Assembly: GCF_000737515.1 (NCBI RefSeq)
Contig: NZ_CP006587.1
Location: forward strand, 2,971,001-3,035,000
From: Hymenobacter sp. APR13
GTDB taxonomy: Bacteria; Bacteroidota; Bacteroidia; Cytophagales; Hymenobacteraceae
Direction: 5' to 3'
Length of the DNA stretch: 64,000 nt
Part shown: piece by piece, positions 49,198 to 58,487 of the stretch
How the letters are laid out: every line of letters begins with the position of its first letter
Numbering within the stretch: the first letter of the stretch is position 1
Notes under the pieces: generated by a model
What the model was told of the DNA's origin: nothing
Database searches by the model: none
What the model saw: the letters and a program-made list of their open reading frames with translations, nothing else
Made by a program: the position numbers and the translations under genes

Positions 49198-50658
49198 ATG
49201 AAAAAATACGCCATTATTCTGCTGGTTTTGCTCCTGAGCCTGGCGGCGGCACAAGCCCAGCAATTCCGGGTTTCTTACCCGGCATCCGCCCACGCAGGTC
49301 CTTTCACCGGCAACGTGCTGCTGTATCTGTCGCAGAAGCAGGCGCAACCCAAAGACCAGCCCGGCTGGCCGTGCTACCGGCTGGCGGTGCGCAACGTGCA
49401 GCCCGGCGAAACCATCGTCTTCTCCGATTCGGCGCTGTCGTATCCCACGCTGCTCTCGCGCCTGCCGCGCGGCGACTACTACGTGCAGGCCGTGTGGGAT
49501 TTGAACCGCGGCGGGCGCGTAATCGGGCAAAGCACCGGCAACCCTTACAGCGCGGCCCGCAAGGTTTCGCTGCAGGCTGCCAATGAAATATTCACGCTGG
49601 ACTGCAGCCATATGGTGCCCGCGCCGGTGTTTGTCGCCACGAAATTATGCAAGGAAATCAAGGCGCCCTCAGCGCTGCTCAGTCGGTTCCACCGCAAGCC
49701 CATGTTGTTGGATGGGGCCGTGATTCTGCCCGCCGACTATTACCGGCACCCGCAACGGCGCTATCCGGTGCTGTTCACGGTGGGCGGCTTCGGCGCCGAC
49801 TACCACCACTACTCGCGCTCCGAAAGCACCGACACGCTGCCCGCCACGCCCATTGATACCATTGCCTGCATCCGGGTGTATCTGGATGGAGCCAGCGCAC
49901 TGGGGCACACCGTGTACGCTAACAGCGCCAACAACGGCCCCGTCGGCGACGCCTTTGCCACCGAGTTTCTGCCGCTGCTCGACCGGCAGTACCGCACCAA
50001 CGGCGGGCGCGTGCTGCGCGGCCACAGCAGCGGCGGCTACACGGTGGTGTATCTGATGACGCACTATCCAAAGCTGTTTGCCGGCGCTAACGCCAGTTCC
50101 CCCGACCCGGTGGATTTTCACCGTTTTGAGCAAACCAACCTTTACGCCGACGACAAATGGGTGGATTTCGTGGATTCGCTGACCTACGGCGAGGTGCTGC
50201 CCGTCGCCGAGGCCTACGACCGGCCGAACATCATGCATCGGCTGGAAGACATCATCTATCGGGGCGAGCAGGAAGTGTCGTTTGACGCAGTATTCAGTCC
50301 CAAAGGGCGCAACGGCCTGCCCAAGCCGCTGTTCAACTCTACTACCAACGCGCTGGACCGGCAGGTGTTCCGCCACTGGAAACGCTACGACCTGACGCAG
50401 TATGTGCGCCAGAACTGGCGCCGCCTCAAGCCTGACCTGAACGGCAAGCTGCGCCTCGCCACCGGCAACCAGGATACCTACTTCCTGAACCAGTCGGTGA
50501 TGCTCATGGAGCAGGAAATGAAGAAACTGGGCGCCGACATGCCCTTTGCCTATTACCCCGGTGACCATTTTTCAGTGGTGACGCCGGAATACAAAAGGGC
50601 TGAAACCCAATGGCTGAAAAACACCTACCAGCAGTGGCTGGCTCAGCACCCGCAATAG
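49198..50658 (+). CDS. Secreted alpha/beta-hydrolase, putative esterase (PF00756-like)
   Basis: 486 residues from ATG 49198 with a signal peptide ending AQAQQF. The nucleophile elbow is RGHSSGGY (Ser277), and the candidate acid/His pair is in DTYFLNQ and YYPGDHFSVVTPEY. An N-terminal beta domain (residues 20-150) precedes the hydrolase domain (PVLFTVGGFGADYHHYSR). It probably cleaves an ester in the periplasm. Confidence 0.82.
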   Translation: MKKYAIILLVLLLSLAAAQAQQFRVSYPASAHAGPFTGNVLLYLSQKQAQPKDQPGWPCYRLAVRNVQPGETIVFSDSALSYPTLLSRLPRGDYYVQAVWDLNRGGRVIGQSTGNPYSAARKVSLQAANEIFTLDCSHMVPAPVFVATKLCKEIKAPSALLSRFHRKPMLLDGAVILPADYYRHPQRRYPVLFTVGGFGADYHHYSRSESTDTLPATPIDTIACIRVYLDGASALGHTVYANSANNGPVGDAFATEFLPLLDRQYRTNGGRVLRGHSSGGYTVVYLMTHYPKLFAGANASSPDPVDFHRFEQTNLYADDKWVDFVDSLTYGEVLPVAEAYDRPNIMHRLEDIIYRGEQEVSFDAVFSPKGRNGLPKPLFNSTTNALDRQVFRHWKRYDLTQYVRQNWRRLKPDLNGKLRLATGNQDTYFLNQSVMLMEQEMKKLGADMPFAYYPGDHFSVVTPEYKRAETQWLKNTYQQWLAQHPQ

Positions 50659-50682
50659 CCCGACACGAAACGGATTTTCGCT

Positions 50683-51660
50683 TTATAGTCCCAGCAGCTC
50701 TTCCGCGGCGCCGAAGGCGGATTTTCGGCCATCCATCACCTGCTGCTGCATGTCGCCGAGGCGGCGGGCCACCTCAGGGCGCTGGTAGAAGCGGGTTTCC
50801 AGGGTTTCACGGATGGTTTCGTGCAGCCAGTGCAGGTTTTGCTCCTGGCGGCGGCGCTGGAAGTAGCCGCTTGCCTGCGTCTGCTGCACGTAGCGCTGCA
50901 CCACCTCCCACACCTCCGGCACGCCCTGCCCCGTCACGGCCGAGCTTGTTGTGACGACGGGGCTCCACTGGCTGGGCGCGAGCGGGTAGAGGTGCAGCGC
51001 GTTCTGGTACTCGGCGCGGGCGCGGCGGGCGGCCAGCTCGTTGCCGCCATCGGCCTTGGTGATGGTCACGGCGTCGGCCATTTCCATGATGCCTTTTTTG
51101 ATGCCTTGCAGTTCGTCGCCGGCGCCAGCCAGCATCAGCAGCAGAAAGAAGTCCACCATGCCGTGCACGGCCGTTTCGCTTTGGCCCACGCCCACAGTTT
51201 CCACGAAGATGACGTCGTGGCCGGCGGCTTCGCAGAGTACCAGCGCCTCGCGGGTGCTCTTGGTGACGCCGCCCAGGCTGCGGCCCGCCGGCGAGGGCCG
51301 GATGTAGGCCTGCGGGTGCGCGGCCAGTTCGTTCATGCGGGTTTTGTCGCCGAGGATGCTGCCGCCGCCGCGCTGGCTGCTGGGGTCCACGGCCAGCACC
51401 GCGAGCCGCTTGCCCTGCTCGCGCACCAGATGCAGCCCCAGCGCCTCGATAAACGTGCTTTTGCCCACGCCCGGCACCCCCGTAATGCCCATCCGCACCG
51501 AGCGGCCGGCGTGAGGCAGCACCACGTCCAGCACCTGCTGGGCCAGGGCCTGGTCGGTGGGCAGGGTGCTTTCCACCAGCGTGATGGCCCGACTGAGCAT
51601 GACGCGGTTGCCGGAGAGGATGCCGTCGGCGTATTCGGAAACAGAGAAGCGCTTGGCCAT
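50683..51660 (-). CDS. meaB: Methylmalonyl-CoA mutase-associated GTPase MeaB
   Basis: 325 residues from ATG 51660. Walker A is G61-VPGVGKST69 (preceded by RMGITG), the switch region is VDPSSQRGGGSILGDKTRM, and the base-recognition motif is TITKADGGN. The family-specific block is FVETVGVGQSETAVHGMVD. MeaB protects methylmalonyl-CoA mutase from inactivation and helps load cobalamin. The mutase genes are not in this window. Confidence 0.95.
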   Translation of the reverse strand: MAKRFSVSEYADGILSGNRVMLSRAITLVESTLPTDQALAQQVLDVVLPHAGRSVRMGITGVPGVGKSTFIEALGLHLVREQGKRLAVLAVDPSSQRGGGSILGDKTRMNELAAHPQAYIRPSPAGRSLGGVTKSTREALVLCEAAGHDVIFVETVGVGQSETAVHGMVDFFLLLMLAGAGDELQGIKKGIMEMADAVTITKADGGNELAARRARAEYQNALHLYPLAPSQWSPVVTTSSAVTGQGVPEVWEVVQRYVQQTQASGYFQRRRQEQNLHWLHETIRETLETRFYQRPEVARRLGDMQQQVMDGRKSAFGAAEELLGL

Positions 51661-51735
51661 CGGGGCAGAAACGGAGTTGGCCGCGGAAAACGGCCCACTG
51701 GTATAGTAAACTAGGCGCAAACTACCCTATAATGG

Positions 51736-51743
51736 TACATTTG
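51736..51743 (+). promoter_or_regulatory. -7 promoter element of the DUF5723 gene
   Basis: TACATTTG fits TAnnTTTG and lies 62 bases before the GTG at 51806, in the divergent gap with meaB. Confidence 0.5.
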
Positions 51744-51805
51744 ACCAACTTTTGCCCTCCACTTGCGGCGGGTGTCAAGTGTTGGCCTTCTAAACTGCTT
51801 TGCCC

Positions 51806-53209
51806 GTGAACCGGAACTCTACTTCTTTCCTGACCGCGGCGCTGCTGACGCTGGCCGCCGCCGCGCCGCTGCATGCCCAGAACGAGCTCAGTAACTTCAC
51901 GGCCACCGGCCGCGGCGGCGTCAGCACCACCTTCGCCACCGACTACCAGGCCATCGGCATCAATCCGGCCAACCTGGGCCGGGTGGGCGGCTCACGGGTA
52001 GCCTTCACCATCGGCGAGGCCGGGGTGGGCGTCAGCTCCCAGTCGCTCACGCGCGACCAGCTGCGCAAGTTCATTTACAACACCAACGACGAGCTGACGC
52101 CGGCCGAAAAGCGCAGCTTCGCCCAGGCCTTCACCTCCGACAACGCCGCCAACCTCAACGCCGACATTACCACCGTGGGGCTGGCCGTGCAGCTGCCCGG
52201 GCTGGGCGGCATTGCCGTGAGCCACCGCCTGCGCACCGCCGGCCACGTCGGCCTCAACCAGAACGCCGCCGAGCTGCTGTTTCTGGGCAAGGACGCGCCC
52301 ATCTACGCCAACGCCAGCGCCAGCAACATTCCGCTGGTGTCGGAGGCGCTGGCGGGTACCGACATGCAGTTCGCGGCCACCAGCGAGTTCAACGTGGCCT
52401 TTGGCCAGCGCCTGATTGATCTGCCGCTTTTTCAGCTGTCGGCGGGGGCGGGCTACCGCTACATCCAGGGCATCGGGATTCTGGATGTGCGCGTGCAGCC
52501 CGGCAACCTGCAGGGCTACAGTTCGTTGTCGCCGGTGTTCGATATCGACTACGGCAATCTGACCACCAACCCCAGCTTCAACTTTATGGCCCGCACCAGC
52601 GGCCTGCAGCCGGTGGGCAAGGGCAACGGCTTCGATGTGGGCGTGGCAGCCGAAGTAGGCAAGTCGCTGCGCCTGGGTCTGGCCGTGACGGACCTGGGCA
52701 GCATGACCTGGGACGGCAACCTGCTCACGGCCAACGACCAGAAGCTCAAGCGGCTGAAATCGGCCGGCATCGGCAGCTACAACTTCATCAAGGAAGCCAC
52801 CGAAATCTTCGCATCCGGCACCGATAGCCTGTTTCAGTACCAGACCGGGCTGGAGCGCAAAGCCAGCCTGCCCGCCAAGCTGCGCGCCGGGGTCGGCTTC
52901 CGCGTGAGCGAGTTCTTCGAAACCGGCCTCGACGTGACCCTGCCGCTCAACGAAGTGGCCGGCAACCTCACCTCGCCCTTCGTAGGCGTGGGCGTCGACT
53001 ACAAGCCGCTGAGCTGGCTGCGCCTGAGCAGCGGCGTCACGGGCGGCGCCGGCTACGGCCTGAGCCTACCGCTGGGCTTCACCATTGCCACCTCGGTCTA
53101 CGAAGCCGGCATCAGCACCCGCGACGTGGTGGGTTTGCTGGCGTCGGAAAACCCGTATATCTCCGTCGCGACGGGTTTCCTGCGGTTTAAATTCGGGAAG
53201 ATTCAATAG
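51806..53209 (+). CDS. DUF5723-family outer-membrane protein
   Basis: 467 residues from GTG 51806 (TTG at 51800 would add two residues). Signal peptide ends in LHAQN. The mature sequence has a FadL/PorV-like pattern of alternating beta strands (RVAFTIGEAGVGVSSQSL, GGIAVSHRLRTAGH, VYEAGISTRD, YISVATGFLRFKFGKIQ), pointing to an outer-membrane barrel. Function unknown. Confidence 0.8.
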   Translation: MNRNSTSFLTAALLTLAAAAPLHAQNELSNFTATGRGGVSTTFATDYQAIGINPANLGRVGGSRVAFTIGEAGVGVSSQSLTRDQLRKFIYNTNDELTPAEKRSFAQAFTSDNAANLNADITTVGLAVQLPGLGGIAVSHRLRTAGHVGLNQNAAELLFLGKDAPIYANASASNIPLVSEALAGTDMQFAATSEFNVAFGQRLIDLPLFQLSAGAGYRYIQGIGILDVRVQPGNLQGYSSLSPVFDIDYGNLTTNPSFNFMARTSGLQPVGKGNGFDVGVAAEVGKSLRLGLAVTDLGSMTWDGNLLTANDQKLKRLKSAGIGSYNFIKEATEIFASGTDSLFQYQTGLERKASLPAKLRAGVGFRVSEFFETGLDVTLPLNEVAGNLTSPFVGVGVDYKPLSWLRLSSGVTGGAGYGLSLPLGFTIATSVYEAGISTRDVVGLLASENPYISVATGFLRFKFGKIQ

Positions 53210-53210
53210 G

Positions 53211-53385
53211 CTGTCATTGCGAGGACGAAGGACGAAGCAATCCTTCCTCTCGTGGCAGACACAGCCCTTACAGCAAAGCCCTCCGGCAGTAGATTACTAA
53301 TCTAACGCCGGAGGGCTTGCTGCTTGGGAAGGTTTGGCTCAGGTGAGAGGAAGGATTGCTTCGTCCTTCGTCCTCGCAATGACAG
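53211..53385. repeat. Inverted-repeat element enclosing a terminator
   Basis: Perfect 41-base arms (53211-53251 and 53345-53385, core CATTGCGAGGACGAAGGACG) flank a strong hairpin at 53271-53322 (CAGCAAAGCCCTCCGGC with its complement). It fills the gap between converging genes. Confidence 0.9.
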
Positions 53386-53389
53386 AAAG

Positions 53390-54487
53390 CTACTTCCCGG
53401 GCTCGGTGATGAAGTTGGGCAGGCCCAGCTTGCTGCGGCGGCCGCCTAATTTCAGGCCGTCGTCCATGTATTTGGCGGCGTCGGAGTTGGGGTTCTGGAT
53501 GATGCCCAGGAACTGGTTGTCTTCGCGGGCCACGTAGATGTTGCCGTCGGGGGCACGCTGCAGGGAGCCCACTTTGCGGTTCGCCGATTTGCCGATGACG
53601 GTGGCTTTGCCAGTTTTCAGGTCGAACTGGAAGATCTGGGCCTGACCGCCGCCTTCGCCGTTGCTAGAGCCGTAGAGCTTGCTGCCATCCGGCGAAAATT
53701 CCACACCGTAGGCTTCGGGGTAGGGCGCGAAGGCCTTCACGTTTTTCACCAGCCCGGTGCTGCGGTCGAAGTCGAACACTTCGTACTTGTTGGCCTCGCG
53801 CCACAAAGCCACGGCCAGCTTGCGGCCGTCGGGCGAGAACTTCAGGGCCCCAATGGCGTTGCGGCCGGGGCCGGCGTGCATGCTGCCCACGTTGCTCATG
53901 ATGGGCTTGCTCTGCACGCCGTCGGCCGTTACCAGAAAGCTCACGAAGGCGCTGGAGTTCCAGCGGTGCGCCACAATCCAGACGTCGCGGCCGTTGGCGT
54001 GGCGCACGGCGGCCAGCTTCTCGGCCACCGGCGTGATGAGCAGGGCGTTGGAGCGGGGCACGTCGCCGAGGCCGTTGTCGCGGGTCATGTCGACGATGGA
54101 GTAGCGCAGGCCGTTGGGGCCGCCCTGGGCGCCCACCGTAAACACGTAGAACACGTTGCCGGAGCCGGGGTCGGGCACGATGAGGGCGCTCTGGGTGCTG
54201 GAATTGGAGCCCATCAGCTTGCGGCCGTTGGGCATCACCTGGTGCTGGCGGTTGAACACAAACTCGCCGTTGGTGTAGAACAGCAGCTGGCCCTGGGCAT
54301 TGGTGGCCACCGCCGAGCCTTCGTAGGTGGTCATTTTGCTGGTGAGCAGCGGGGTAGGAGCGCCGCCATCGGCCGGGAACGTGAGGCCGGCCTGCTGGCC
54401 AAACAGCCAGATGGACTGTTCGCGCTGGGCCTGCGCCGTGCCTGAGCACAGCAGCGCCAGTAGCGGGAGAAGCAGAAGACGTTTCAT
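53390..54487 (-). CDS. Secreted beta-propeller protein resembling the N-terminus of gliding/T9SS cargo
   Basis: 365 residues from ATG 54487 with a signal peptide ending QAQ. The N-terminus (SIWLFGQQAGLTFPADGGAP, then STQSALIVPDPGSGNVFYVF) and the end (GRRSKLGLPNFIT) match the propeller found in long Bacteroidota proteins that carry a type B sorting domain. Here the protein stops right after the propeller without that domain or a T9SS tail. Repeated SPDG units (ALKFSPDGRKLAVALWREA, VEFSPDGSKLYGSS) support the propeller fold. Confidence 0.8.
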   Translation of the reverse strand: MKRLLLLPLLALLCSGTAQAQREQSIWLFGQQAGLTFPADGGAPTPLLTSKMTTYEGSAVATNAQGQLLFYTNGEFVFNRQHQVMPNGRKLMGSNSSTQSALIVPDPGSGNVFYVFTVGAQGGPNGLRYSIVDMTRDNGLGDVPRSNALLITPVAEKLAAVRHANGRDVWIVAHRWNSSAFVSFLVTADGVQSKPIMSNVGSMHAGPGRNAIGALKFSPDGRKLAVALWREANKYEVFDFDRSTGLVKNVKAFAPYPEAYGVEFSPDGSKLYGSSNGEGGGQAQIFQFDLKTGKATVIGKSANRKVGSLQRAPDGNIYVAREDNQFLGIIQNPNSDAAKYMDDGLKLGGRRSKLGLPNFITEPGK

Positions 54488-54588
54488 GAAAGTGGGAGTC
54501 ATATGATGCTGCAAACGCAATTTCGTGCCAGAATGAGGTGGGGGTGATGAGGTGATGGAGTGATGAGGGGAGAAGGTGAAAAAGAAGA

Positions 54589-54630
54589 ACGTCATTCCGA
54601 GCGGAGCGAGGAATCTCGCGTGCTGACGTG
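54589..54630. repeat. Half copy of palindromic element E
   Basis: Word order GAACGTCATT-CCGAGC-GGAGCGAGG-ATCTCGC-TGCTGACG matches the left arm at 18109-18150. Confidence 0.6.
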
Positions 54631-54653
54631 CGCCTCACCTTCCCGGCTCATGC

Positions 54654-54857
54654 GCTGGGCGCGGTCTGCGCCGACGAAGTCGGCAGGACCGCTGCCCACC
54701 AAACTGGGCCGGTCTCCTGACCGGCGTGAGCCGACGTCGGCACGTAAGGTTCGTTGGCGCGGAGCAGCATGGCCGCTTCGCGGCCGCCGGTCGGGAGACC
54801 GGCCCGGTTTGGTGGGCAACGGTCTTGCCGACTTCGTCGGCACAGACCGCGCCCAGC
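54654..54857. repeat. Long GC-rich palindrome (about 200 bases)
   Basis: Arms 54654-54726 and 54786-54857 are inverted repeats with few mismatches (GCTGGGCGCGGTCTG..., CGACGAAGTCGGC... and complements). The 59-base centre contains further palindromes such as CCGACGTCGG. It lies between converging/divergent gene ends and is not coding. Confidence 0.85.
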
Positions 54858-54887
54858 ACTGTCACCTCATCACCCCAAACCCAAAAA

Positions 54888-55430
54888 TCAAATATCCCAT
54901 TCGCCGGCGAGCAGGCGGGGGAGCAGGGGCTGCAGGATGCGGTAGCTGGCGCCCCAGAGCGGCACGGCGCTATCCACGCGGTAGAACGGGACGCGGCGCG
55001 GGCCGGGCCAGCCGGCCAGCTGCCACGTTTCCTCGGCGTGGTTGGCGGTATCGGCCAGGTGCAGCAGCGGAATTTCCAGCACCTCCTCTACCTCGCGGGG
55101 CTGCCACTGCCAGGTTTCGGGCCGCCTGATGCCTCCCAGAAATGGCGTGATGCGGAAGCCGGTAGGCACCGCAATCGGCGGCAGCTCGGCCAGGATTTCA
55201 ATGTCGGCGGCCTGCAGGCCCACTTCTTCCTCGGCCTCACGCAGGGCCGTATTCAGCAGCGACCCATCGGTGGGCTCGGGCTTGCCGCCCGGGAAGGCCA
55301 GCTGCCCGCCATGCACGCCGAAGCTGCTGCGGCGCACCATCACGAGCTGCAACTGGCCGGCGGCGTCGCGGAACACGGGCACCAGCACGGCGGAATCACG
55401 CAGGGTTTTCGGAATCGGGAAATCAGGCAT
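54888..55430 (-). CDS. Nudix hydrolase (CoA pyrophosphatase-like)
   Basis: 180 residues from ATG 55430. The UPF0035-type block FGVHGGQLAFPGGKPEPTD leads into the Nudix box, of which NTALREAEEEVGL (REAEEEVG) is clear. The order HGGQ-AFPGG-K-E fits the CoA diphosphatase/NudL group, which removes 3',5'-ADP from CoA. It lies next to the M57 lipoprotein gene but no functional link is evident. Confidence 0.9.
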   Translation of the reverse strand: MPDFPIPKTLRDSAVLVPVFRDAAGQLQLVMVRRSSFGVHGGQLAFPGGKPEPTDGSLLNTALREAEEEVGLQAADIEILAELPPIAVPTGFRITPFLGGIRRPETWQWQPREVEEVLEIPLLHLADTANHAEETWQLAGWPGPRRVPFYRVDSAVPLWGASYRILQPLLPRLLAGEWDI

Positions 55431-55514
55431 AACGCAACAGCGCCGACGCGGGTAAGTCCGCGTCGGCGCTGGCAAGATACGGCCCCCGCCGGGATGGCGA
55501 GGGAACGGCGGGGC

Positions 55515-56306
55515 TTAGTAAATGTAGTTGAGGGCCGTGCGGTCGTTGGCGTTGAACGGGCGGTCCTGGCCGCTGCCGATGCAGGCCAGCATCCACGAGT
55601 TGGGGTCAGCCGCGGCGGGCGTGCCGGGAATCAGCACCGCGCCTACGGTGCTGGCGCCTTCGTTGGAAACGGCACCGCCGCAGCTGTAGCTCCGGTCCAT
55701 GTAGTCGGTGTGGCGGAAGCCGATGCAGTGGCCGATTTCGTGAGCCAGGATGGTGGCGATGTAGGTAGTGGGGTTGGCCGTGCCAATGGCCCGCGAATTA
55801 ACCTTCACCTGGTTGAATGGCTCGCCGGCGCTGGTGGGGAAGCCCGCCGACGCCAGGTAGCTGCCGCTGGCCCGCACGATGCTGATGTTGCCGCCGGAGC
55901 TCACCCGCGCAAAAGTGATGCGCAGGTTTTCGGCGTTGAAGCGGCGCACCACCTCGTCGATGGCCGTGATGTAGGCGCTGGGCAGCTGGTTGGACACGCT
56001 GATGGTGATGGTGCGGGTGCCGCTCACGGTGTTGGTGGTGCGGTACTGCTCTTCCTGGCCCACGCGCAGCAGCTGCACGTTTGCCTGGTTGCTCAGGTCG
56101 GCCGCCGACAGCAGGATGTCACCTTCTACGATATAGTTGCCGGCTTCATCGCGCTGCACATTTTCAGCACTAAAACCGAGCTGGCGGATTTGCGTCAGCG
56201 CATCAGCGCTGATGTCTTGCACCGGGTTTACGGCGGCCTCTTTGTCGGCGCAGCCGCTCAGCAGCATGGCCGTGGCCAGCGTGGTCAGAAATAGGGGTGC
56301 CTTCAT
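55515..56306 (-). CDS. M57-type lipoprotein metalloprotease (dual-action HEIGH)
   Basis: 263 residues with a lipobox (LLSGC, Cys19). The active site is AHE190-IGH193-CIGFRH199-TDYMDRSYSC, the extended zinc-binding HExxHxxGxxH of M57/M12-like proteases. The N-terminal 100 residues carry a propeptide-like segment (VQDISADALTQIRQLGFS). It should be a lipid-anchored extracytoplasmic protease, possibly self-processing. Confidence 0.9.
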   Translation of the reverse strand: MKAPLFLTTLATAMLLSGCADKEAAVNPVQDISADALTQIRQLGFSAENVQRDEAGNYIVEGDILLSAADLSNQANVQLLRVGQEEQYRTTNTVSGTRTITISVSNQLPSAYITAIDEVVRRFNAENLRITFARVSSGGNISIVRASGSYLASAGFPTSAGEPFNQVKVNSRAIGTANPTTYIATILAHEIGHCIGFRHTDYMDRSYSCGGAVSNEGASTVGAVLIPGTPAAADPNSWMLACIGSGQDRPFNANDRTALNYIY

Positions 56307-56381
56307 ACAGTTGAGTTGGGTTGGTTGTGGAACAATGGGAGTAATTTAAACAATTACTCGATATAGCAGAACACCAGAGCA

Positions 56382-57170
56382 TTAAAGTGGGGTAAGCAGG
56401 CTTTCGAATGGGTTACCGTGCTGGTGCACCGCGTAGGTGCCCTGCGCGTCTACGCCCACTTGGGGCAGCTGGTGCGTGTCCTCGAACTGCTGGTAGCCGG
56501 CGGCCAGGCTTTGCCAGAAGGCCAGGTGCGGGCTGCTCACGCGGCGCGCCAGGTTTTCGGCGGTCATGTCAAACGGGAAGATGTGCACGGCAATAGCCGG
56601 CTGGCCGGCGGCGCGAGCCTCCACCGCCAGCACGTATAGCTCCCGGATGCAGGCATCGGTGATGGGCAGGCAGCCGATGGTGACGTCGGAGCCGTGCAGG
56701 AAAATGTCGCCGCCGGGGTCGGGTCCGGCGTGGCGGCGGTCGGCGGCGTTGGGGTAGTCGAGGCCCAGCGAGAGGTGGTACTCGCTGTCGGGGTTGAACC
56801 GGTCGATGTGGTAGAAGCCTTCCGGAATCTGCCGGTCGCCGGCGCGGCGCTTGGGGCCCAGCGTGCCCGAGGTGCCGGCCAGCCGGTAGGTGCGCAGCAG
56901 CACAAACTGGCCGGCGTCCTGCTCGCGGCCCCACACTTCCACCCGGCGCCCCATCTTGAAGGCCCGCACAAACAGCTCCAGCCGCTCGGGCCGGATGCCG
57001 TTGCGGCGCAGCAGCTGGTGCAGGCTGGTCTGGTGGAGCACATAGGCGGCCCGCACCCGCTCGAAGTGGAGCTGGCGCTGGCGGAAGGCAGGATTGGGCA
57101 TAAGGCCCGTGGAAGCCGGCGCACAAAGCGTCAGCAGCAAAGCCGCAGCCAGCAGGATAAGTAAGCGCAT
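56382..57170 (-). CDS. L,D-transpeptidase of YafK type
   Basis: 262 residues with a short signal-like N-terminus. The YkuD catalytic signature is H159-GSDVTIGC167-LPIT, with Cys167 as nucleophile. The preceding GFYHIDRFNPDSEYHLSLGL is typical of the YafK subgroup, which cleaves or remodels peptidoglycan-protein cross-links. It acts in the periplasm. Confidence 0.9.
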   Translation of the reverse strand: MRLLILLAAALLLTLCAPASTGLMPNPAFRQRQLHFERVRAAYVLHQTSLHQLLRRNGIRPERLELFVRAFKMGRRVEVWGREQDAGQFVLLRTYRLAGTSGTLGPKRRAGDRQIPEGFYHIDRFNPDSEYHLSLGLDYPNAADRRHAGPDPGGDIFLHGSDVTIGCLPITDACIRELYVLAVEARAAGQPAIAVHIFPFDMTAENLARRVSSPHLAFWQSLAAGYQQFEDTHQLPQVGVDAQGTYAVHQHGNPFESLLTPL

Positions 57171-57509
57171 AGAGTAGCGAAGGATAGGAGGGGGAGAGCC
57201 TGCCGGGCAGGGTTGGCGTTGGAACGCCGGGTAGGCCGGCGGTAGTATCGGGAGTAGGATATATAGAGGTAGGTTGCGGATTATGCGGGGAGGATGTAGG
57301 CTCCGGTCCGGCGGCTTTTTAGCCGTCGGGCCGGTCGCCGCCAGCGGGCGTTGCCGGCCGTGACCATGCTACCGGTGGCCGGGCATACGACGACCGGCCC
57401 GACGGCTAAAAAGCCGCCGGACCGGCGCCTGTTCCGCAATCCGGATTGCAAAGCGCCCGAGAACCGCCGCGCTGTTGGCCGGCCGGGCCGGGAGTTACGT
57501 ACTGTCGGC
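57171..57509. other. 339-base gene-free gap dominated by a palindrome
   Basis: Contains the palindrome at 57303-57425 and short GC-rich filler. I see no gene. Confidence 0.6.
57303..57425. repeat. Perfect 35-base-arm palindrome
   Basis: Arms 57303-57337 and 57391-57425 are perfect inverted repeats (core CCGGCGGCTTTTTAGCCGTC) with a 53-base loop. The A/T run in each arm gives it terminator-like ends in both directions. Confidence 0.9.
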
Positions 57510-58487
57510 ATGGCTTCTACTCCTGCTTCCGGCTCTTACACTCCCGACCCGCTGGGCCCCGATTTCGAGCAGCGCCGCCTGCCGCAGCCGCCCGACTACG
57601 AAGGGCCGGTGCAGGCCGTGCTGGTGCGCGCCACCGCCGCGCCCGCCACGGGCCGGGCGGTGCTCTACGTGCACGGCTTCAACGACTACTTCTTCCAGAC
57701 CGAAATGGCCGCGCAGTATACCGCGCACGGCTACCGGTTCTACGCCCTCGATTTGCGCAAGTACGGCCGCGCCATCCTGCCGCATCAGCACCCCAACAAC
57801 GTGCGCAGCCTAACCGAATACTTCGCCGACCTCGACACCGCGCTGGCCGTAGTACGCGCCGAAGGCGGTCAGCAGGTGGTGCTCAGTGGCCACTCTACGG
57901 GCGGGCTGATTGTGGCGCTCTACGCCGCCGCCCGTCCGGCCGCCGCAGTGGCGCTGGTGCTGAACAGCCCGTTTCTGGAGCTGCACCAAGCCCGTATCAA
58001 GCGGCTGGGCGTGCCGCTGCTGGCGGCGCTGGGGCGCCTGTGGCCCAATCTGCGGGTGCCGGCCGGCCTTTCCGACTCCTACGGCCAAAGTCTGCACCGC
58101 GCCTACCGCGGCCACTGGGACTACAACCTGGCCTGGAAGCCCAACCACGTATTTGGGGTGAATGCGGGCTGGCTGCGCGCCATCCGGCAGGGGCACGCGC
58201 AGGTACGGGCCGGGCTGGGCATCGCGGCGCCCGTGCTGGTGCTGCACGCCAGCCGCACCGCCGTCGGCCGGCAGTGGTCCGACGACTTCCAGCGCGCCGA
58301 CATCGTGCTCAACGTAGCCCATATCCGCCACCTAGCGCCCCGGCTGGGCCCCAACGTCACGGTGCAGGAAATCCCCGACGGCATCCACGACCTGTTCTTG
58401 TCGGGCCCGGCGGCGCGGGCGCGGGCCTACCAAACCGTGTTTTCGTGGCTGGCGCAGGTGCTGCCGGCGCTGGCTGTGCGGCAGTAA
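57510..58487 (+). CDS. Alpha/beta-hydrolase (serine aminopeptidase S33-like)
   Basis: 325 residues from ATG 57510; an upstream open frame to 57351 runs through the palindrome and is rejected. LYVHGFNDYFFQ is the oxyanion strand; GHSTGGL holds Ser129; the His is likely in IPDGIHDLFLSG. No signal peptide. The lid region resembles monoacylglycerol-lipase-type S33 hydrolases. Substrate unknown. Confidence 0.87.
   Translation: MASTPASGSYTPDPLGPDFEQRRLPQPPDYEGPVQAVLVRATAAPATGRAVLYVHGFNDYFFQTEMAAQYTAHGYRFYALDLRKYGRAILPHQHPNNVRSLTEYFADLDTALAVVRAEGGQQVVLSGHSTGGLIVALYAAARPAAAVALVLNSPFLELHQARIKRLGVPLLAALGRLWPNLRVPAGLSDSYGQSLHRAYRGHWDYNLAWKPNHVFGVNAGWLRAIRQGHAQVRAGLGIAAPVLVLHASRTAVGRQWSDDFQRADIVLNVAHIRHLAPRLGPNVTVQEIPDGIHDLFLSGPAARARAYQTVFSWLAQVLPALAVRQ

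Larger units (their letters stand above)
54488..54887. other. 400-base gene-free gap made of repeats
   Basis: This gap contains the half element at 54589-54630, the long palindrome at 54654-54857 and short AT/GC filler. Open frames exist across it but have no support as genes. Confidence 0.7.

Noticed and set aside
54726..56294. 522-codon plus-strand frame across a repeat and two minus-strand genes
   Set aside because: It crosses the palindrome and runs antisense to the Nudix and M57 genes.
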